Below are positions 52,873-62,592 of a stretch of 64,000 bases of DNA, one piece after another (within the stretch, counting starts at the first letter, position 1; each line of letters starts with the position of its first letter). The notes beneath the pieces are model-generated. The model made no database searches and was not told where the DNA came from. It was given only the letters and a program-made list of their open reading frames with translations. This stretch comes from Fen-1245 sp963835535 (GTDB lineage: Bacteria; Gemmatimonadota; Gemmatimonadetes; Gemmatimonadales; JACORV01): positions 310,001 to 374,000 of the forward strand of contig CAWIFL010000002.1 in the NCBI GenBank assembly GCA_963835535.1, read 5' to 3'. Made by a program: the position numbers and the translations under genes.

Positions 52873-54087
52873 TCACGCGGCTCCTTTCACGCGGCCCGCC
52901 TGCGCGCGCCACCGGTCGTGCTGCCGCGCCGCCGAGCCGCCGATCACGCGGTTGGCGTCCAGCACCTTGAAGATCAGCACGGCCAGCACCGCGTTCACCC
53001 CCGTCAGCGCCAGGGCGTACGCGATGCCGAACCGGACGCCGGCGGCCTCGAGCGCCCACACGGAGACCGCGACCACCATCACGAAGCCCAAGGCGATCGG
53101 CAGGAGCACCTTCCACCCGAGGTCCATCAGCTGGTCGAAGCGGAACCGTGGCAAGGTCCAGCGCACCCAGATGTACGCGAACATGAAGAACAGCACCTTC
53201 GCCCAGAAGGCGCCGAACGTCGCGACGAACTTGAGCACCGTCCACGGCGGGGTGTTGTCCCACGCGGTGAACGGGATGTCCCAGCCCCCGAAGAAGAGCG
53301 TGACCATGAGCGCCGAGGCCGTGACCATGTTCGAATACTCGGCGATGTAGAACATCGCGAACTTCATCGCCGAGTACTCGGTATGGTAGCCGGCGACCAA
53401 CTCGGCCTCCGCCTCCGGGAGGTCGAACGGCAGCCGGTTCGTCTCGGCGAAGCTCGAGACCAGGAAGGTGAAGAATGCGACGAACAGCGGCAGCACGAAC
53501 CAGAGGCTCTGCTGCTGCCGCGCCACGATCTCGTTCATGGTGATGTTGCCCGCCAGCACCAGCACCGCCACCGCCGAGAGCCCCATCGAGACTTCGTACG
53601 AGATCAGCTGTGCCGAGCCCCGGAGCCCGCCCAGCAGCGAGTACTTGTTGTTGGACGACCAGCCCGCCAGCACCACGCCGTACACGCCCAGCGAGGTGAT
53701 CGCCAGGATGTACAGGAAGCCCACCGGCAGGTCGGCGATGGCCGTGTTCACCAGCCCCCACGGCGTCGGCAGCGGCGAGGCGAACGGCACCACGGCGAAG
53801 GTGATCAGCGCCGGCGTGAAGGCCAGCATCGGCGCGAGGATGAACACGGCGCGATCGGCGAACGGCGGGAGGGTCTCTTCCTTGATGAAGTTCTTGAGCC
53901 CGTCCGCCACCGGCTGGAACAGGCCCTCGGGACCGACCCGGTTCGGTCCGAGCCGGTTCTGGATGAAGGCGCACACCCTCCGCTCCACCAGCGTCCAGAA
54001 CGCGATCAGCCCCAGCAGGCCGCCGAACACGACCAGGATCTTGACGATCGAGATCCAGATGAACGCCTCGCCGGTCACGGGCGTCAT
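52873..54087 (-). CDS. nuoH: NADH-quinone oxidoreductase subunit H
   Basis: 404 residues from ATG 54087, overlapping the nuoG stop. Eight helices; forms the quinone chamber with NuoB and NuoD. TLVERRVCAFIQNRLGPNRVGPEGLFQPVADGLKNFIKEE, AGWSSNNKYSLLGGLRGSAQLISYEVSMGLS, AETNRLPFDLPEAEAELVAGYHTEYSAMKFAMFYIAEY and VRWTLPRFRFDQLMDLGWKVLLP are diagnostic. The C-terminus is extended by ~50 residues (two extra hydrophobic stretches and a basic tail). Confidence 0.97.
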   Translation of the reverse strand: MTPVTGEAFIWISIVKILVVFGGLLGLIAFWTLVERRVCAFIQNRLGPNRVGPEGLFQPVADGLKNFIKEETLPPFADRAVFILAPMLAFTPALITFAVVPFASPLPTPWGLVNTAIADLPVGFLYILAITSLGVYGVVLAGWSSNNKYSLLGGLRGSAQLISYEVSMGLSAVAVLVLAGNITMNEIVARQQQSLWFVLPLFVAFFTFLVSSFAETNRLPFDLPEAEAELVAGYHTEYSAMKFAMFYIAEYSNMVTASALMVTLFFGGWDIPFTAWDNTPPWTVLKFVATFGAFWAKVLFFMFAYIWVRWTLPRFRFDQLMDLGWKVLLPIALGFVMVVAVSVWALEAAGVRFGIAYALALTGVNAVLAVLIFKVLDANRVIGGSAARQHDRWRAQAGRVKGAA

Positions 54088-55528
54088 GCCGTCGCTCCCG
54101 CCGTGTGCCCGGCTGCCTCGAGGATCGCGCCGAGGATCCAGGCCGCCGGGCGCGCCATCCCGGGCGGGCTCTTCGCCTGGCCGTAGCGCTGGCGGATGCC
54201 GCGGAGGTTCTCGAAGGTCCCCTCTTCCTCCGCCATGTTGGCGCACGGCAGCACGACCGCAGCGCCGCGCGCGGGCTCCGGGAGGACCGTCCCCACGTAG
54301 ACGACCCTGCCCGCCGGCAGCGGCTGGGCCAGCCCCGCGAGATCTTCGTCGAGCACGAGGACCAGGCCGGCACGGCCGGCGGCGTCCACGGCCGCCGCCC
54401 AGTCGCGGGTGAATCCCGCCTTCAGCGCGCCGTTCACGTTGGGGGCGCGCTCTTTCCGCAGCGCCAGGTCCGGCACGCCCGGCAGGGGGGCTTCAGGGCC
54501 CTCCGTCACGCGGAAGGCCCCGCTGCCGCCGTGCGCCTTGAGCAGCCGTGCCGCGGCCTGGAGCGCCTCGCACGAGGCTCCCGGAGAGACCAGCCCCACC
54601 CAGGGGCCCTTCGCCGAGCGGATCACCTCGGCGACCCGCGCGAGCGCCTGATCCCAGTCCACCGGCACGAGCCGCCCGTCGCGCTGGACCAGCGGCGCCT
54701 CGATCCGGTCGGACCGGTTGAGCCAGGCGTAGTTCAGCCGGCCGTGGTCGCACATCCACCAGCGGTTGACCGCCGGATTGGGCCGGGGCTTGATCCGCAC
54801 GACGGTGTTCTCGCGGGACTCCAGGACGATGTTGCAGCCCTGCGTGCAGCCGGGGCAGACCGACGCCGTCCGGTCGAAGTCCCAGACGCGCGCCTTGTTC
54901 AGGAAGTCCTTCGAGAGCAGGGAGCCGACGGGGCAGATGTCCACCACGTTCCCCGACCAGGGGTGGTCGAGCGGGCGTCCGTCGAACACGCCGATATGCG
55001 CCCGGTCGCCGCGCTCCTCCACGTTGAGCGTCGCTTCCTGCGCCACATCCTCCATGAACCGCACGCAGCGGGTGCAGAGGACGCAGCGGTTCGGGACGTA
55101 CAGGATGTCGGGCCCGAAATCCTCCACGGGGTTGAAGCGCTTGGCGTAGTCGCCGTAGCGGCCCGAGGAGCGGCCCTCCTGCTCCGTGTAGTCCTGCAGC
55201 GAGCACTCGCCCGACTTGTCGCAGATCGGGCAGTCGAGCGGGTGGTTGATCAGCAGGAACTCCAGGACCGCGCGCCGCGCGGCCTCGGCCTGCTCGGTGT
55301 ACACCTTCACGACCATCCCGGGCGCGACCGGCGTGGCGCACGACGGCACCGGCTTGGGGCTCTTCTCGAGGTCCACCAGGCACATGCGGCAGGACCCGGC
55401 GACCGGCAGCCCCGGATGGTAGCAGTAGTGCGGGATCAGGACGCCGACGAGCTTCGCGGCCTCGAGCACGGAGGTCCCGGGCGGGACCTCGACCTCGCGT
55501 CCCTCGATCGTGAGCTTGACCAGGTCGC

Positions 55529-55532
<4 letters not shown>
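54084..55532 (-). CDS. nuoG: NADH-quinone oxidoreductase subunit G, short form
   Basis: 482 residues from ATG 55532, overlapping the nuoF stop. Cluster motifs are complete: [2Fe-2S] in HYCYHPGLPVAGSCRMC with a fourth Cys in VPSCATPV; the His-ligated [4Fe-4S] near HPLDCPICDKSGECSLQD; CVLCTRCVRF with a later CPVG; and CPGCTQGCNI near 230. The C-terminal molybdopterin-fold region is much shorter than in E. coli (~900 residues) and lacks recognisable cofactor binding. A shortened NuoG is known in several phyla, so it is probably functional. Confidence 0.93.
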
Positions 55533-56824
<1,292 letters not shown>

Positions 56825-56828
56825 GGCG

Positions 56829-57374
56829 CTACTTGTACTTCGCGACGAGGGCGGGCACCGACTCGGGCGTCACGCTCTCGACGAACTCGTCGTTGATCAT
56901 CACGGGCGTGGCGAAGCCGCAGGCGCCGAGGCACTCCACCTCGACGATGGTCCACTGCCCGTCGGGGCTCGTCTCGCCGTAGCGCTTCGCGCCGGTCGCC
57001 TTCAGGAACGCCTCGCCCACCTTCTCCGCGCCGCAGACGTTGCACGGCGTGGTCGTGCATACCTGCACGAAGTGCCGCCCGACCGGGTGCTGGTGGTACA
57101 TCGTGTAGAAGGTCACCACGCCCTTCACGTACGCCGCCGTCAGGCCGAGCACCTCCGCGACCTCGGCCATCCCGGTGGGCGAGATCCAGCCGTGCTTCTC
57201 CTGGACCATCCACAGCGCCGGCAGCAGCGCCCCGGCCTTGGCGGGGTACTTGGCCAGGATGGCGTCGAGCTTCTTGCGTCCCTCGCCCACGAAGACCGGC
57301 TGGTAGTCGGCGGCCGGCGCCTCCGTGCGTCCGTGCGTCTGTGCGTCCGTGCGTCCGTGCATCTGGCTGCTCAC
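56829..57374 (-). CDS. nuoE: NADH-quinone oxidoreductase subunit E
   Basis: 181 residues from GTG 57374 (overlapping the nuoD stop), or 177 from ATG 57362. The thioredoxin-like fold binds [2Fe-2S] cluster N1a through CTTTPCNVCG and CLGACGFATPV. LPALWMVQEKHGWISPTGMAEVAEVLGL is typical. The first ~18 residues (HGRTDAQTHGRTEAP) are encoded by degenerate GACGCACG-type repeats at 57321-57362 and are unlike other NuoE N-termini. Confidence 0.95.
   Translation of the reverse strand: MSSQMHGRTDAQTHGRTEAPAADYQPVFVGEGRKKLDAILAKYPAKAGALLPALWMVQEKHGWISPTGMAEVAEVLGLTAAYVKGVVTFYTMYHQHPVGRHFVQVCTTTPCNVCGAEKVGEAFLKATGAKRYGETSPDGQWTIVEVECLGACGFATPVMINDEFVESVTPESVPALVAKYK
57321..57362. repeat. Degenerate CGTGCGTC repeats in the nuoE N-terminus
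   Basis: About five units (CTCCGTGCGTCCGTGCGTCTGTGCGTCC...) with a period near eight. One arm only; related to the arms in lptC and mqnA-mqnC. Confidence 0.6.
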
Positions 57375-58654
57375 CGGTCGATCTCTCCCATGACGATGTC
57401 CACGCTGGCGTTGATCGCGATCAGGTCCGAGAGCAGGTGTCCCTCCGCCATCTTGGGCAGCGCCGCGAGGTTGAGGAAGGCCGGCGGCCGGATCCGCCAC
57501 CGGACCGGCTTCGCCGTGCCGTCCGACACCAGGTAGGTGCCCAGCTCGCCCTTCGGATTCTCGACCGGGAAGTAGACCTCCCCCGCCGGCGCCGGGACCC
57601 CCTCCATCACCTGCTTGAAGTGGTGGATCATGGACTCCATGTCGCTCATCGCCTTGCGCTTGGGCGGCAGGATCACGCGCGGGTCGTCCGCGTTGATCGG
57701 CCCGTCGGGCAGGCGGTCCAGGGCCTGGAGGATGATGCGCACCGATTGCCGCATCTCCTCCATGCGCACGAGGTACCGGTCGTACACGTCGCCGCGCTCC
57801 CCGACCGGCACCTCGAAGTCGTAGGCGTCGTAGTCGAGGTAGGGCTGGTCCTTGCGCACGTCGAACGGCACGCCGCTCGCGCGCAGCATCGGGCCCGTGA
57901 GCGACCAGTTGGTGGCCTCCACCGCCGTCATGACGCCCACGTCCTGGGTGCGCCCGAGCCAGATGCCGTTCCGGAGCAGCATCCGGTCGACCTCGTCCAG
58001 GGTCTGCGGGAGGTGGCGGGCCCACTCCCGCAGCCGGTCCGTCCAGCCGTCGGGCACGTCGGCCATCAGGCCGCCGACCCGCGTCAGCGACGTGGTCATC
58101 CGGGCCCCGGTCCACGCCTCGAGCAGGTTGTAGGCGCGCTCGCGCTCCTGGAACATCCAGAGGAAGACGGTGAACGCCCCGATGTCGATGCCGGTGGTGC
58201 CGGCCCAGACGAGGTGCGAGATGATGCGGCTCAGCTCGCAGGCGATCACGCGCAGCACCGTGCAGCGCGGCGTGATCTCGATGCCCATCAGCCGCTCCGC
58301 CGCGAGGGCGAAGCCGACGTTGTTGGCCGGTGCGGAGAGGTAGTCGGTGCGGTCGGTGAGCGGGATGATCTGGTTGTAGTGCCGGTACTCGCCGAGCTTC
58401 TCGAACCCGGAGTGCAGGTACCCGATGTGCGGGATCACCCGCATCACGACCTCGCCGTCCAGCTCGACGACCAGCCGCAGGACGCCGTGCGTGGCCGGGT
58501 GCTGCGGGCCGATGTTGATCAGCATGTGATCGGAGTCGAGCTCCGGCTCCTGCGCCGTGTGGTCCGCCGAAACCAGCGGAACGCGCAGCACGTTCCCGGC
58601 CTCGTCCACGCCGGGTGTGGCCAGAGCCAGCTCGAGCACGCGCTTTTCGGCCAT
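57371..58654 (-). CDS. nuoD: NADH-quinone oxidoreductase subunit D
   Basis: 427 residues from ATG 58654, one base overlapping the nuoC stop. Hydrogenase-like quinone-binding subunit. MLINIGPQHPATHGVLRLVVELDGE, PHIGYLHSGFEKLGEYRHYNQIIPLTDRTDYLSAPANN, LVWAGTTGIDIGAFTVFLW, TSLTRVGGLMADVP and the C-terminal DIVMGEIDR are all diagnostic. The upstream open frame overlaps nuoC out of phase. Confidence 0.98.
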   Translation of the reverse strand: MAEKRVLELALATPGVDEAGNVLRVPLVSADHTAQEPELDSDHMLINIGPQHPATHGVLRLVVELDGEVVMRVIPHIGYLHSGFEKLGEYRHYNQIIPLTDRTDYLSAPANNVGFALAAERLMGIEITPRCTVLRVIACELSRIISHLVWAGTTGIDIGAFTVFLWMFQERERAYNLLEAWTGARMTTSLTRVGGLMADVPDGWTDRLREWARHLPQTLDEVDRMLLRNGIWLGRTQDVGVMTAVEATNWSLTGPMLRASGVPFDVRKDQPYLDYDAYDFEVPVGERGDVYDRYLVRMEEMRQSVRIILQALDRLPDGPINADDPRVILPPKRKAMSDMESMIHHFKQVMEGVPAPAGEVYFPVENPKGELGTYLVSDGTAKPVRWRIRPPAFLNLAALPKMAEGHLLSDLIAINASVDIVMGEIDR

Positions 58655-59292
58655 CAGGCGCCGGCCTCGCTCTTCCCGGGTCCCGCCTCGCGCGCGAGGC
58701 CCGCGCGCATGGCGGCCGGGAGGGCCGTGTACGCCTCGGCGATGGAGAGCTCGTCCATCGAGTAGTGGGCGGCCAGGTCGGCCCCGAGCGCCCGCCGCAC
58801 CTGCTCGGCCCGGCTGAAGCGGCCCCGCAGCGGGAAGTCCTTCCGCAGGGGATGGCCCTCGTCGTACGTCTCCCACATCAGGATGCGGCGCAGGTCCGGA
58901 TGTCCGGCGAACCGGACGCCGAACATGTCCCAGACCTCGCGCTCGAGCCAGTTGGCCCCCTGCCAGAGATCCACGACGGAGTCCACCTCCAGCGGGCCGG
59001 ACGCGTCGAGCTCGATCTTGACCCGGAGGACGGCGTTGCGCGGGATGGACCGCAGCTGGTAGACGACCTCGAGCGGCCGCTCCCGGTCGCGGTATTCCAC
59101 CGCCGTCAGGTCCACCAGATAGTCGTAGCGCTGCTCCGGGTCGTCCCGGAGCCAGGCGAACACGTCGTGCGCGCGCGAGCGCTCCACGACCACGATCGTG
59201 GCGCCGAGCACGACCGTGCTGCGCCCGATGGAGGCGCCGAAGCGTTCGCGGAGAGTGGCGACCGAGGAGTTCGGTGTCGCGGCGCCGGTCAC
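58654..59292 (-). CDS. nuoC: NADH-quinone oxidoreductase subunit C
   Basis: 212 residues from GTG/ATG at 59292. The 30-kDa subunit: YDYLVDLTAVEYRDRERPLEVVYQL, WQGANWLEREVWDMFGVRFAGHPDLRRILM and DEGHPLRKDFPLRG are classic. The C-terminal ~30 residues (Ala/Gly-rich) go beyond the usual end. Not fused to NuoD, unlike E. coli. Confidence 0.96.
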   Translation of the reverse strand: MTGAATPNSSVATLRERFGASIGRSTVVLGATIVVVERSRAHDVFAWLRDDPEQRYDYLVDLTAVEYRDRERPLEVVYQLRSIPRNAVLRVKIELDASGPLEVDSVVDLWQGANWLEREVWDMFGVRFAGHPDLRRILMWETYDEGHPLRKDFPLRGRFSRAEQVRRALGADLAAHYSMDELSIAEAYTALPAAMRAGLAREAGPGKSEAGA

Positions 59293-59299
59293 GGGACGG

Positions 59300-59902
59300 T
59301 CAGGCCGACCGGGTCTGGTGCACCGAGTTGCCGAACGGCTCCGACAGCTCGTCCACGGCCGCCGGCTCGAGGAAGAGGCCGTTCTTGTCCGCCAGCTGCT
59401 CCACGCGCAGCGACGGATCGAACACCGACTCGCGCTTGATCTTCTTCTGGAGGAGCAGGATGCCGTAGAGCAGCCCTTCGGGGCGCGGCGGGCAGCCCGG
59501 CACGTACACGTCCACCGGGACGATCGTGTCGATGCCCTGCACCATCGCGTAGTTGTCGAAGATGCCGCCGGTGGAGGCGCAGGCGCCCATCGAGATGCAC
59601 CACTTGGGCTGGGGCATCTGGTCCCAGATGCGGCGGATCACCGGCGCGAGCTTGAAGGGGAGCCGCCCCGCGCAGATCAGCACGTCGGCCTGGCGCGGCG
59701 AGTAGGCCACGCGCTCCATCCCGAAGCGGGCGAGGTCGAAGCGGCTGGCGGCCGTGGCCATGAACTCGATGGCGCAGCACGCCGTCCCGAACGCCATCGG
59801 CCACAGCGAGTTCGCCCGCGACCAGTTGACGAGGTCGTCGAGGCGCGTCGTCACCCAGTTGGGCGAGACGAAGCCGGAACGATCGCCGGCGCTCAGTTCC
59901 AC
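59300..59902 (-). CDS. nuoB: NADH-quinone oxidoreductase subunit B
   Basis: 200 residues from GTG 59902, overlapping the nuoA end by ten bases. Holds the last iron-sulfur cluster N2 before quinone, with the tandem cysteines in GTACCAIEFM and further cysteines in CISMGACASTGG and VPGCPPRPEGL. WSRANSLWPMAFG and RQADVLICAGRL are typical. The open frame continues upstream but becomes a shadow of nuoA. Confidence 0.97.
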   Translation of the reverse strand: MELSAGDRSGFVSPNWVTTRLDDLVNWSRANSLWPMAFGTACCAIEFMATAASRFDLARFGMERVAYSPRQADVLICAGRLPFKLAPVIRRIWDQMPQPKWCISMGACASTGGIFDNYAMVQGIDTIVPVDVYVPGCPPRPEGLLYGILLLQKKIKRESVFDPSLRVEQLADKNGLFLEPAAVDELSEPFGNSVHQTRSA

Positions 59903-60267
59903 TCGAGGGCCCCCCGCTTCCAGACGTACACGTACCCTACCGCCAGAATGAGCACGAAGATCCCCATCTCGATCAGGCCGCCGGCCATCCCGAGGCCGAA
60001 CAGGTCGAGCTGCCGGAACGCCACGGCCCACGGCATCATGAAGACCACCTCGATGTCGAAGACGATGAACAGCACGGCCACGAGGTAGAACTTCACGTCG
60101 TACCGCTCGCGCGCGCTGCCCAGGGGCGGCATGCCGGATTCGTACGGAACGGACTTGATGGCGGTGGGGCGCGACGACGAAAACAGGTGCGACAACGCGA
60201 CCATCATCACCGCGTTGAACGCGACGAACACGACCAGCAGCACCAGCGGGATGTAAGGTTGCAGCAT
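59893..60267 (-). CDS. nuoA: NADH-quinone oxidoreductase subunit A
   Basis: 124 residues from ATG 60267, with GGAG six bases upstream; a GTG nine bases earlier is possible. Three membrane helices with YESGMPPLGSARERYDVKFYLVAVLFIVFDIEVVFMMPWAVAF, the hallmark of NuoA. First gene of the complex I operon, behind a plausible promoter at 60313-60341, divergent from dcd. Confidence 0.97.
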   Translation of the reverse strand: MLQPYIPLVLLVVFVAFNAVMMVALSHLFSSSRPTAIKSVPYESGMPPLGSARERYDVKFYLVAVLFIVFDIEVVFMMPWAVAFRQLDLFGLGMAGGLIEMGIFVLILAVGYVYVWKRGALEWN

Positions 60268-60312
60268 GCACTCCACTGCGCGTGTCTGAGGACCCGTCCG
60301 CTCCGGCCGGGA

Positions 60313-60341
60313 AAGTTAGTGGCGGCCAAAACGGAATTCAA
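60313..60341 (-). promoter_or_regulatory. Sigma70-like promoter for nuoA-N
   Basis: On the minus strand, TTGAAT (60341-60336), a 17-base spacer, then TAACTT (60318-60313). It leaves a 5' leader of about 40 bases. The divergent dcd promoter region overlaps it. Confidence 0.45.
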
Positions 60342-60349
60342 GAAATCGG

Positions 60350-60355
60350 TATATT
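60350..60355 (+). promoter_or_regulatory. Possible -10 element for dcd
   Basis: TATATT lies 30 bases before the dcd ATG. No convincing -35 box stands at 17-18 bases. Confidence 0.3.
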
Positions 60356-60384
60356 GTCCGCGCCACTCACCACACGGAATCGCC

Positions 60385-60939
60385 ATGAGCATCAAGTCCG
60401 ACCGCTGGATCCGCCGGATGGCGAAGGAGCACGGGATGATCGAGCCCTTCGCCGACGCGCAGGTGCGCGACGGGGTGATCTCCTACGGCGTCTCGAGCTA
60501 CGGCTACGACATGCGGGTCGCCCGCGAGTTCAAGATCTTCACCAACGCCCTCTCGGCGATCGTGGACCCCAAAGCCTTCGATCCGAAGTCGTTCGTGGCG
60601 TACGAGGGGGACGTGTGCATCGTGCCGCCGAACTCCTTCGCCCTGGCCCGGTCGGTCGAGTACTTCCGGATCCCGCGGGACGTGCTGACGATCTGCGTGG
60701 GAAAGTCCACGTACGCCCGCTGCGGCATCATCACCAACGTCACGCCCTTCGAGCCCGAGTGGGAGGGGTTCGTGACGCTGGAGATCTCGAACACCACGCC
60801 GCTGCCGGCGCGCATCTACGCCAACGAGGGGATCGCGCAGGTGCTCTTCTTCGAGGGCGACGAGCCGCCCGAGGTGTCGTACGCGGACAAGAAGGGGAAG
60901 TATCAGAAGCAGCAGGGGGTGACGCTGCCCAAGCTGTAG
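60385..60939 (+). CDS. dcd: dCTP deaminase
   Basis: 184 residues from ATG 60385. Dcd makes dUTP from dCTP for thymidylate synthesis, as a trimer of the dUTPase fold. SSYGYDMRVAREFKIF, PPNSFALARSVEYFRIP, VGKSTYARCGIITNVTPFEPEWEGFVTLEISNTTPLPARIYANEGIAQVLFF match the family. Catalytic Glu is in the WEGFVTLEISN stretch. It is divergent from nuoA. Confidence 0.96.
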   Translation: MSIKSDRWIRRMAKEHGMIEPFADAQVRDGVISYGVSSYGYDMRVAREFKIFTNALSAIVDPKAFDPKSFVAYEGDVCIVPPNSFALARSVEYFRIPRDVLTICVGKSTYARCGIITNVTPFEPEWEGFVTLEISNTTPLPARIYANEGIAQVLFFEGDEPPEVSYADKKGKYQKQQGVTLPKL

Positions 60940-60940
60940 G

Positions 60941-61080
60941 GACGTGAGACGTGAGGCGTGAGGGGTGAGACGGACACGTGAGACGTGAGAGGGCAAGTGC
61001 GTGAAAGGTGAGAAGTCGCGCTGCACCCCTCTCACCTCTCACCCGGGCCTCTCACCTCTCACTCGGCCTTCTCACGTCTC
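60941..61080. repeat. Facing GTGAGACG/CTCACCT repeat arrays downstream of dcd
   Basis: Left arm: repeated GTGAGACG, GTGAGGCG, GTGAGGGG-like units. Right arm: repeated CTCTCACC units in the opposite sense. The arms can pair into a long imperfect hairpin between the convergent dcd and GroES-like genes and may act as a terminator. Confidence 0.65.
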
Positions 61081-61479
61081 CCCGCTCCCCTCTCCCTCGT
61101 TCTCGTCCTCGTCGCTGACGCGCGGGCGCACCAGGACGAGGATGGCCGCCTGCGGCACGACGAGGTACTTGCGGCTCTCGAACGTGATCTCGACCGCGGC
61201 CTTCCGGAAGAACAGCGCGTAGTCGCCCGCCCGCGCCTGGATGGGCACGTACCGTGCCCCCTCCCGGGCGTGGATCTTCCACGGCTCTTCGTCGAGGCTC
61301 GCCGGCTCGGCCATCGGCGTGCCGGGCCCCGTCGCGACGATCCGGCCCCCCTGCACCGCCAGCGCGTCGAGCGCGGTCTGCGGGAGGTAGAGACCCACCC
61401 GCGTGCGCTCCTCGCCCTCCTCGGGCGTGACGAGCACGCGGTCCCCGACGACGATCAGCCGCTTCGGCCCCTTGTCCAT
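61072..61479 (-). CDS. GroES-like co-chaperonin protein, stand-alone
   Basis: 135 residues from ATG 61479. Residues ~9-118 match the Cpn10 fold: VVGDRVLVTPEEGEERTRVGLYLP (mobile-loop region), GRIVATGPG near 45-53, ARAGDYALFFRKAAVEITFESRKYLVVPQAAILVLVRP. It is longer than typical GroES (95-100 residues), with a ~25-residue insertion after GPG (AEPASLDEEPWKIHAREGARY) and an acidic tail. No groEL lies next to it. It could be a second, divergent co-chaperonin. Confidence 0.75.
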   Translation of the reverse strand: MDKGPKRLIVVGDRVLVTPEEGEERTRVGLYLPQTALDALAVQGGRIVATGPGTPMAEPASLDEEPWKIHAREGARYVPIQARAGDYALFFRKAAVEITFESRKYLVVPQAAILVLVRPRVSDEDENEGEGSGET

Positions 61480-61500
61480 GGCGCGCCTCCCGGCTCCGGC

Positions 61501-61797
61501 TCAGCCGTACGTGACGGCGAACATCTCGTGGAGATCGACCGACAACAGGCCCGCCCGCACCATCGGCTGGTTCTCGACCAGGTCCGTGGCTTCCCGCACC
61601 GACTGGACGTCGTAGACCACGATCCCGGCGCTCTGGTCGGCGAGCGGTCCCGAGAGGAAGATCTCCCCGCTCCGCTGCAGCCCCGCGAGGTATTCCTTCT
61701 CTCGATGCATCAGGGTCTCGTCGGCTCGGGACGCGAACACCTCGGGTGCGACACAGACCCGCACCCAGCCCATGATCATCTTCTTTTCGGTGGACAT
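61501..61797 (-). CDS. YciI-family protein
   Basis: 98 residues from ATG 61797. YCII-type ferredoxin-like fold: HREKEYLAGLQRSGEIFLSGPLADQSAGIVVYDVQSVREATDLVENQPMVRAGL matches the family pattern, including the His-Asp-like pair thought to be functional. Role unknown; relatives occur in degradation or stress settings. It is divergent from sdhC across a palindrome. Confidence 0.75.
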   Translation of the reverse strand: MSTEKKMIMGWVRVCVAPEVFASRADETLMHREKEYLAGLQRSGEIFLSGPLADQSAGIVVYDVQSVREATDLVENQPMVRAGLLSVDLHEMFAVTYG

Positions 61798-61819
61798 CGT
61801 ACGCCCAGCTTACCGGCGC

Positions 61820-61838
61820 CCTTGCGTGGCGCGCAAGG
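61820..61838. promoter_or_regulatory. Perfect inverted repeat between yciI-like gene and sdhC
   Basis: CCTTGCG-tggcg-CGCAAGG, seven paired bases each side. It lies in the divergent promoter region, overlapping a possible -35 (TTGCGT, 61822) for sdhC with GAATAT at 61846. A regulator-binding site is plausible. Confidence 0.4.
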
Positions 61839-61893
61839 CATCTCCGAATATTCGTGTCGCCGGGCCTGGCGGTCCGGCCCTTTGGAGGCAGGC

Positions 61894-61908
61894 GATGGTG
61901 CGCGCATG
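61894..61908 (+). promoter_or_regulatory. Four-codon leader reading frame overlapping the sdhC start
   Basis: After GGAGGCAGGCG comes ATG GTG CGC GCA TGA (61894-61908), whose stop overlaps the sdhC ATG at 61906. The good ribosome-binding site belongs to the mini-frame. sdhC itself has no site at the normal distance, so translation may be coupled. Confidence 0.35.
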
Positions 61909-62592
61909 ACGGCGATCCCGATCCCGTTCCGTGTGAGGCTCCCGTACGTCACCTCCACCATCGGCCGCAAGGCCGTCATGGCGGTCACCGGCCTCATCCT
62001 CTTCGGCTTCATCCTCGTCCATCTCGTCGGCAACCTGACGCTCTACATCGGCCCTGAAGCGATCAACGCGTACGGCGCGTTGCTCCGGACGCTGCTCCAC
62101 GGCAGCGCCCTGTGGATCGCGCGGGCGGTGCTGCTGGCGGCGGTGGTGCTCCACATCTGGTCGGCTACCTCGCTGACCCTCGACAGCTGGGCGGCGAGGC
62201 CGAAGGGCTACAAGCGGTGGACCGCGAAAGACTCCACCTACGCCTCCCGCACCATGCGCTGGGGCGGCGTGATCCTGGCCGCGTTCATCGTCTTCCACCT
62301 GCTGCACTTCACGCTCGGCACGGTGCACCCCGACTTCAGGCCCGGGGACGTGTACCACAACGTCGTCGCCGGCTTCCAGGTCTGGCAGGTCTCCGTCTTC
62401 TACATCGTGTCGATGGTGCTGCTGGCGCTCCACCTCGACCACGGGGTCTGGAGCATGTGCCAGACGCTGGGGCTCACGGCCCACCCGCGCTACAAGGGCT
62501 GGGCCCGCCGCGCCGCGCTGCTCTTCGCCCTCGTCGTGGGCGTCGGCAACTGCTCCTTCCCGATCGCCGTGCTCGCGGGGTGGGTCCGATGA
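61906..62592 (+). CDS. sdhC: Succinate dehydrogenase cytochrome b subunit (type B)
   Basis: 228 residues from ATG 61906. Five membrane helices with haem-ligand histidines in FILVHLVGNLTLYIG, ARAVLLAAVVLHIWSA, FIVFHLLHFTL and MVLLALHLDHGVWSMCQTLGL. This is the single-subunit, di-haem arrangement of Wolinella/Bacteroidota type. It links succinate oxidation to menaquinone, which matches the futalosine genes. The stop overlaps sdhA (ATGA). Confidence 0.92.
   Translation: MTAIPIPFRVRLPYVTSTIGRKAVMAVTGLILFGFILVHLVGNLTLYIGPEAINAYGALLRTLLHGSALWIARAVLLAAVVLHIWSATSLTLDSWAARPKGYKRWTAKDSTYASRTMRWGGVILAAFIVFHLLHFTLGTVHPDFRPGDVYHNVVAGFQVWQVSVFYIVSMVLLALHLDHGVWSMCQTLGLTAHPRYKGWARRAALLFALVVGVGNCSFPIAVLAGWVR

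Noticed and set aside
60941..61080. CRISPR or rho-independent terminator only
   Set aside because: Units are degenerate, of 7-8 bases, without unique spacers, and similar arms recur inside genes, so it is listed as a repeat.
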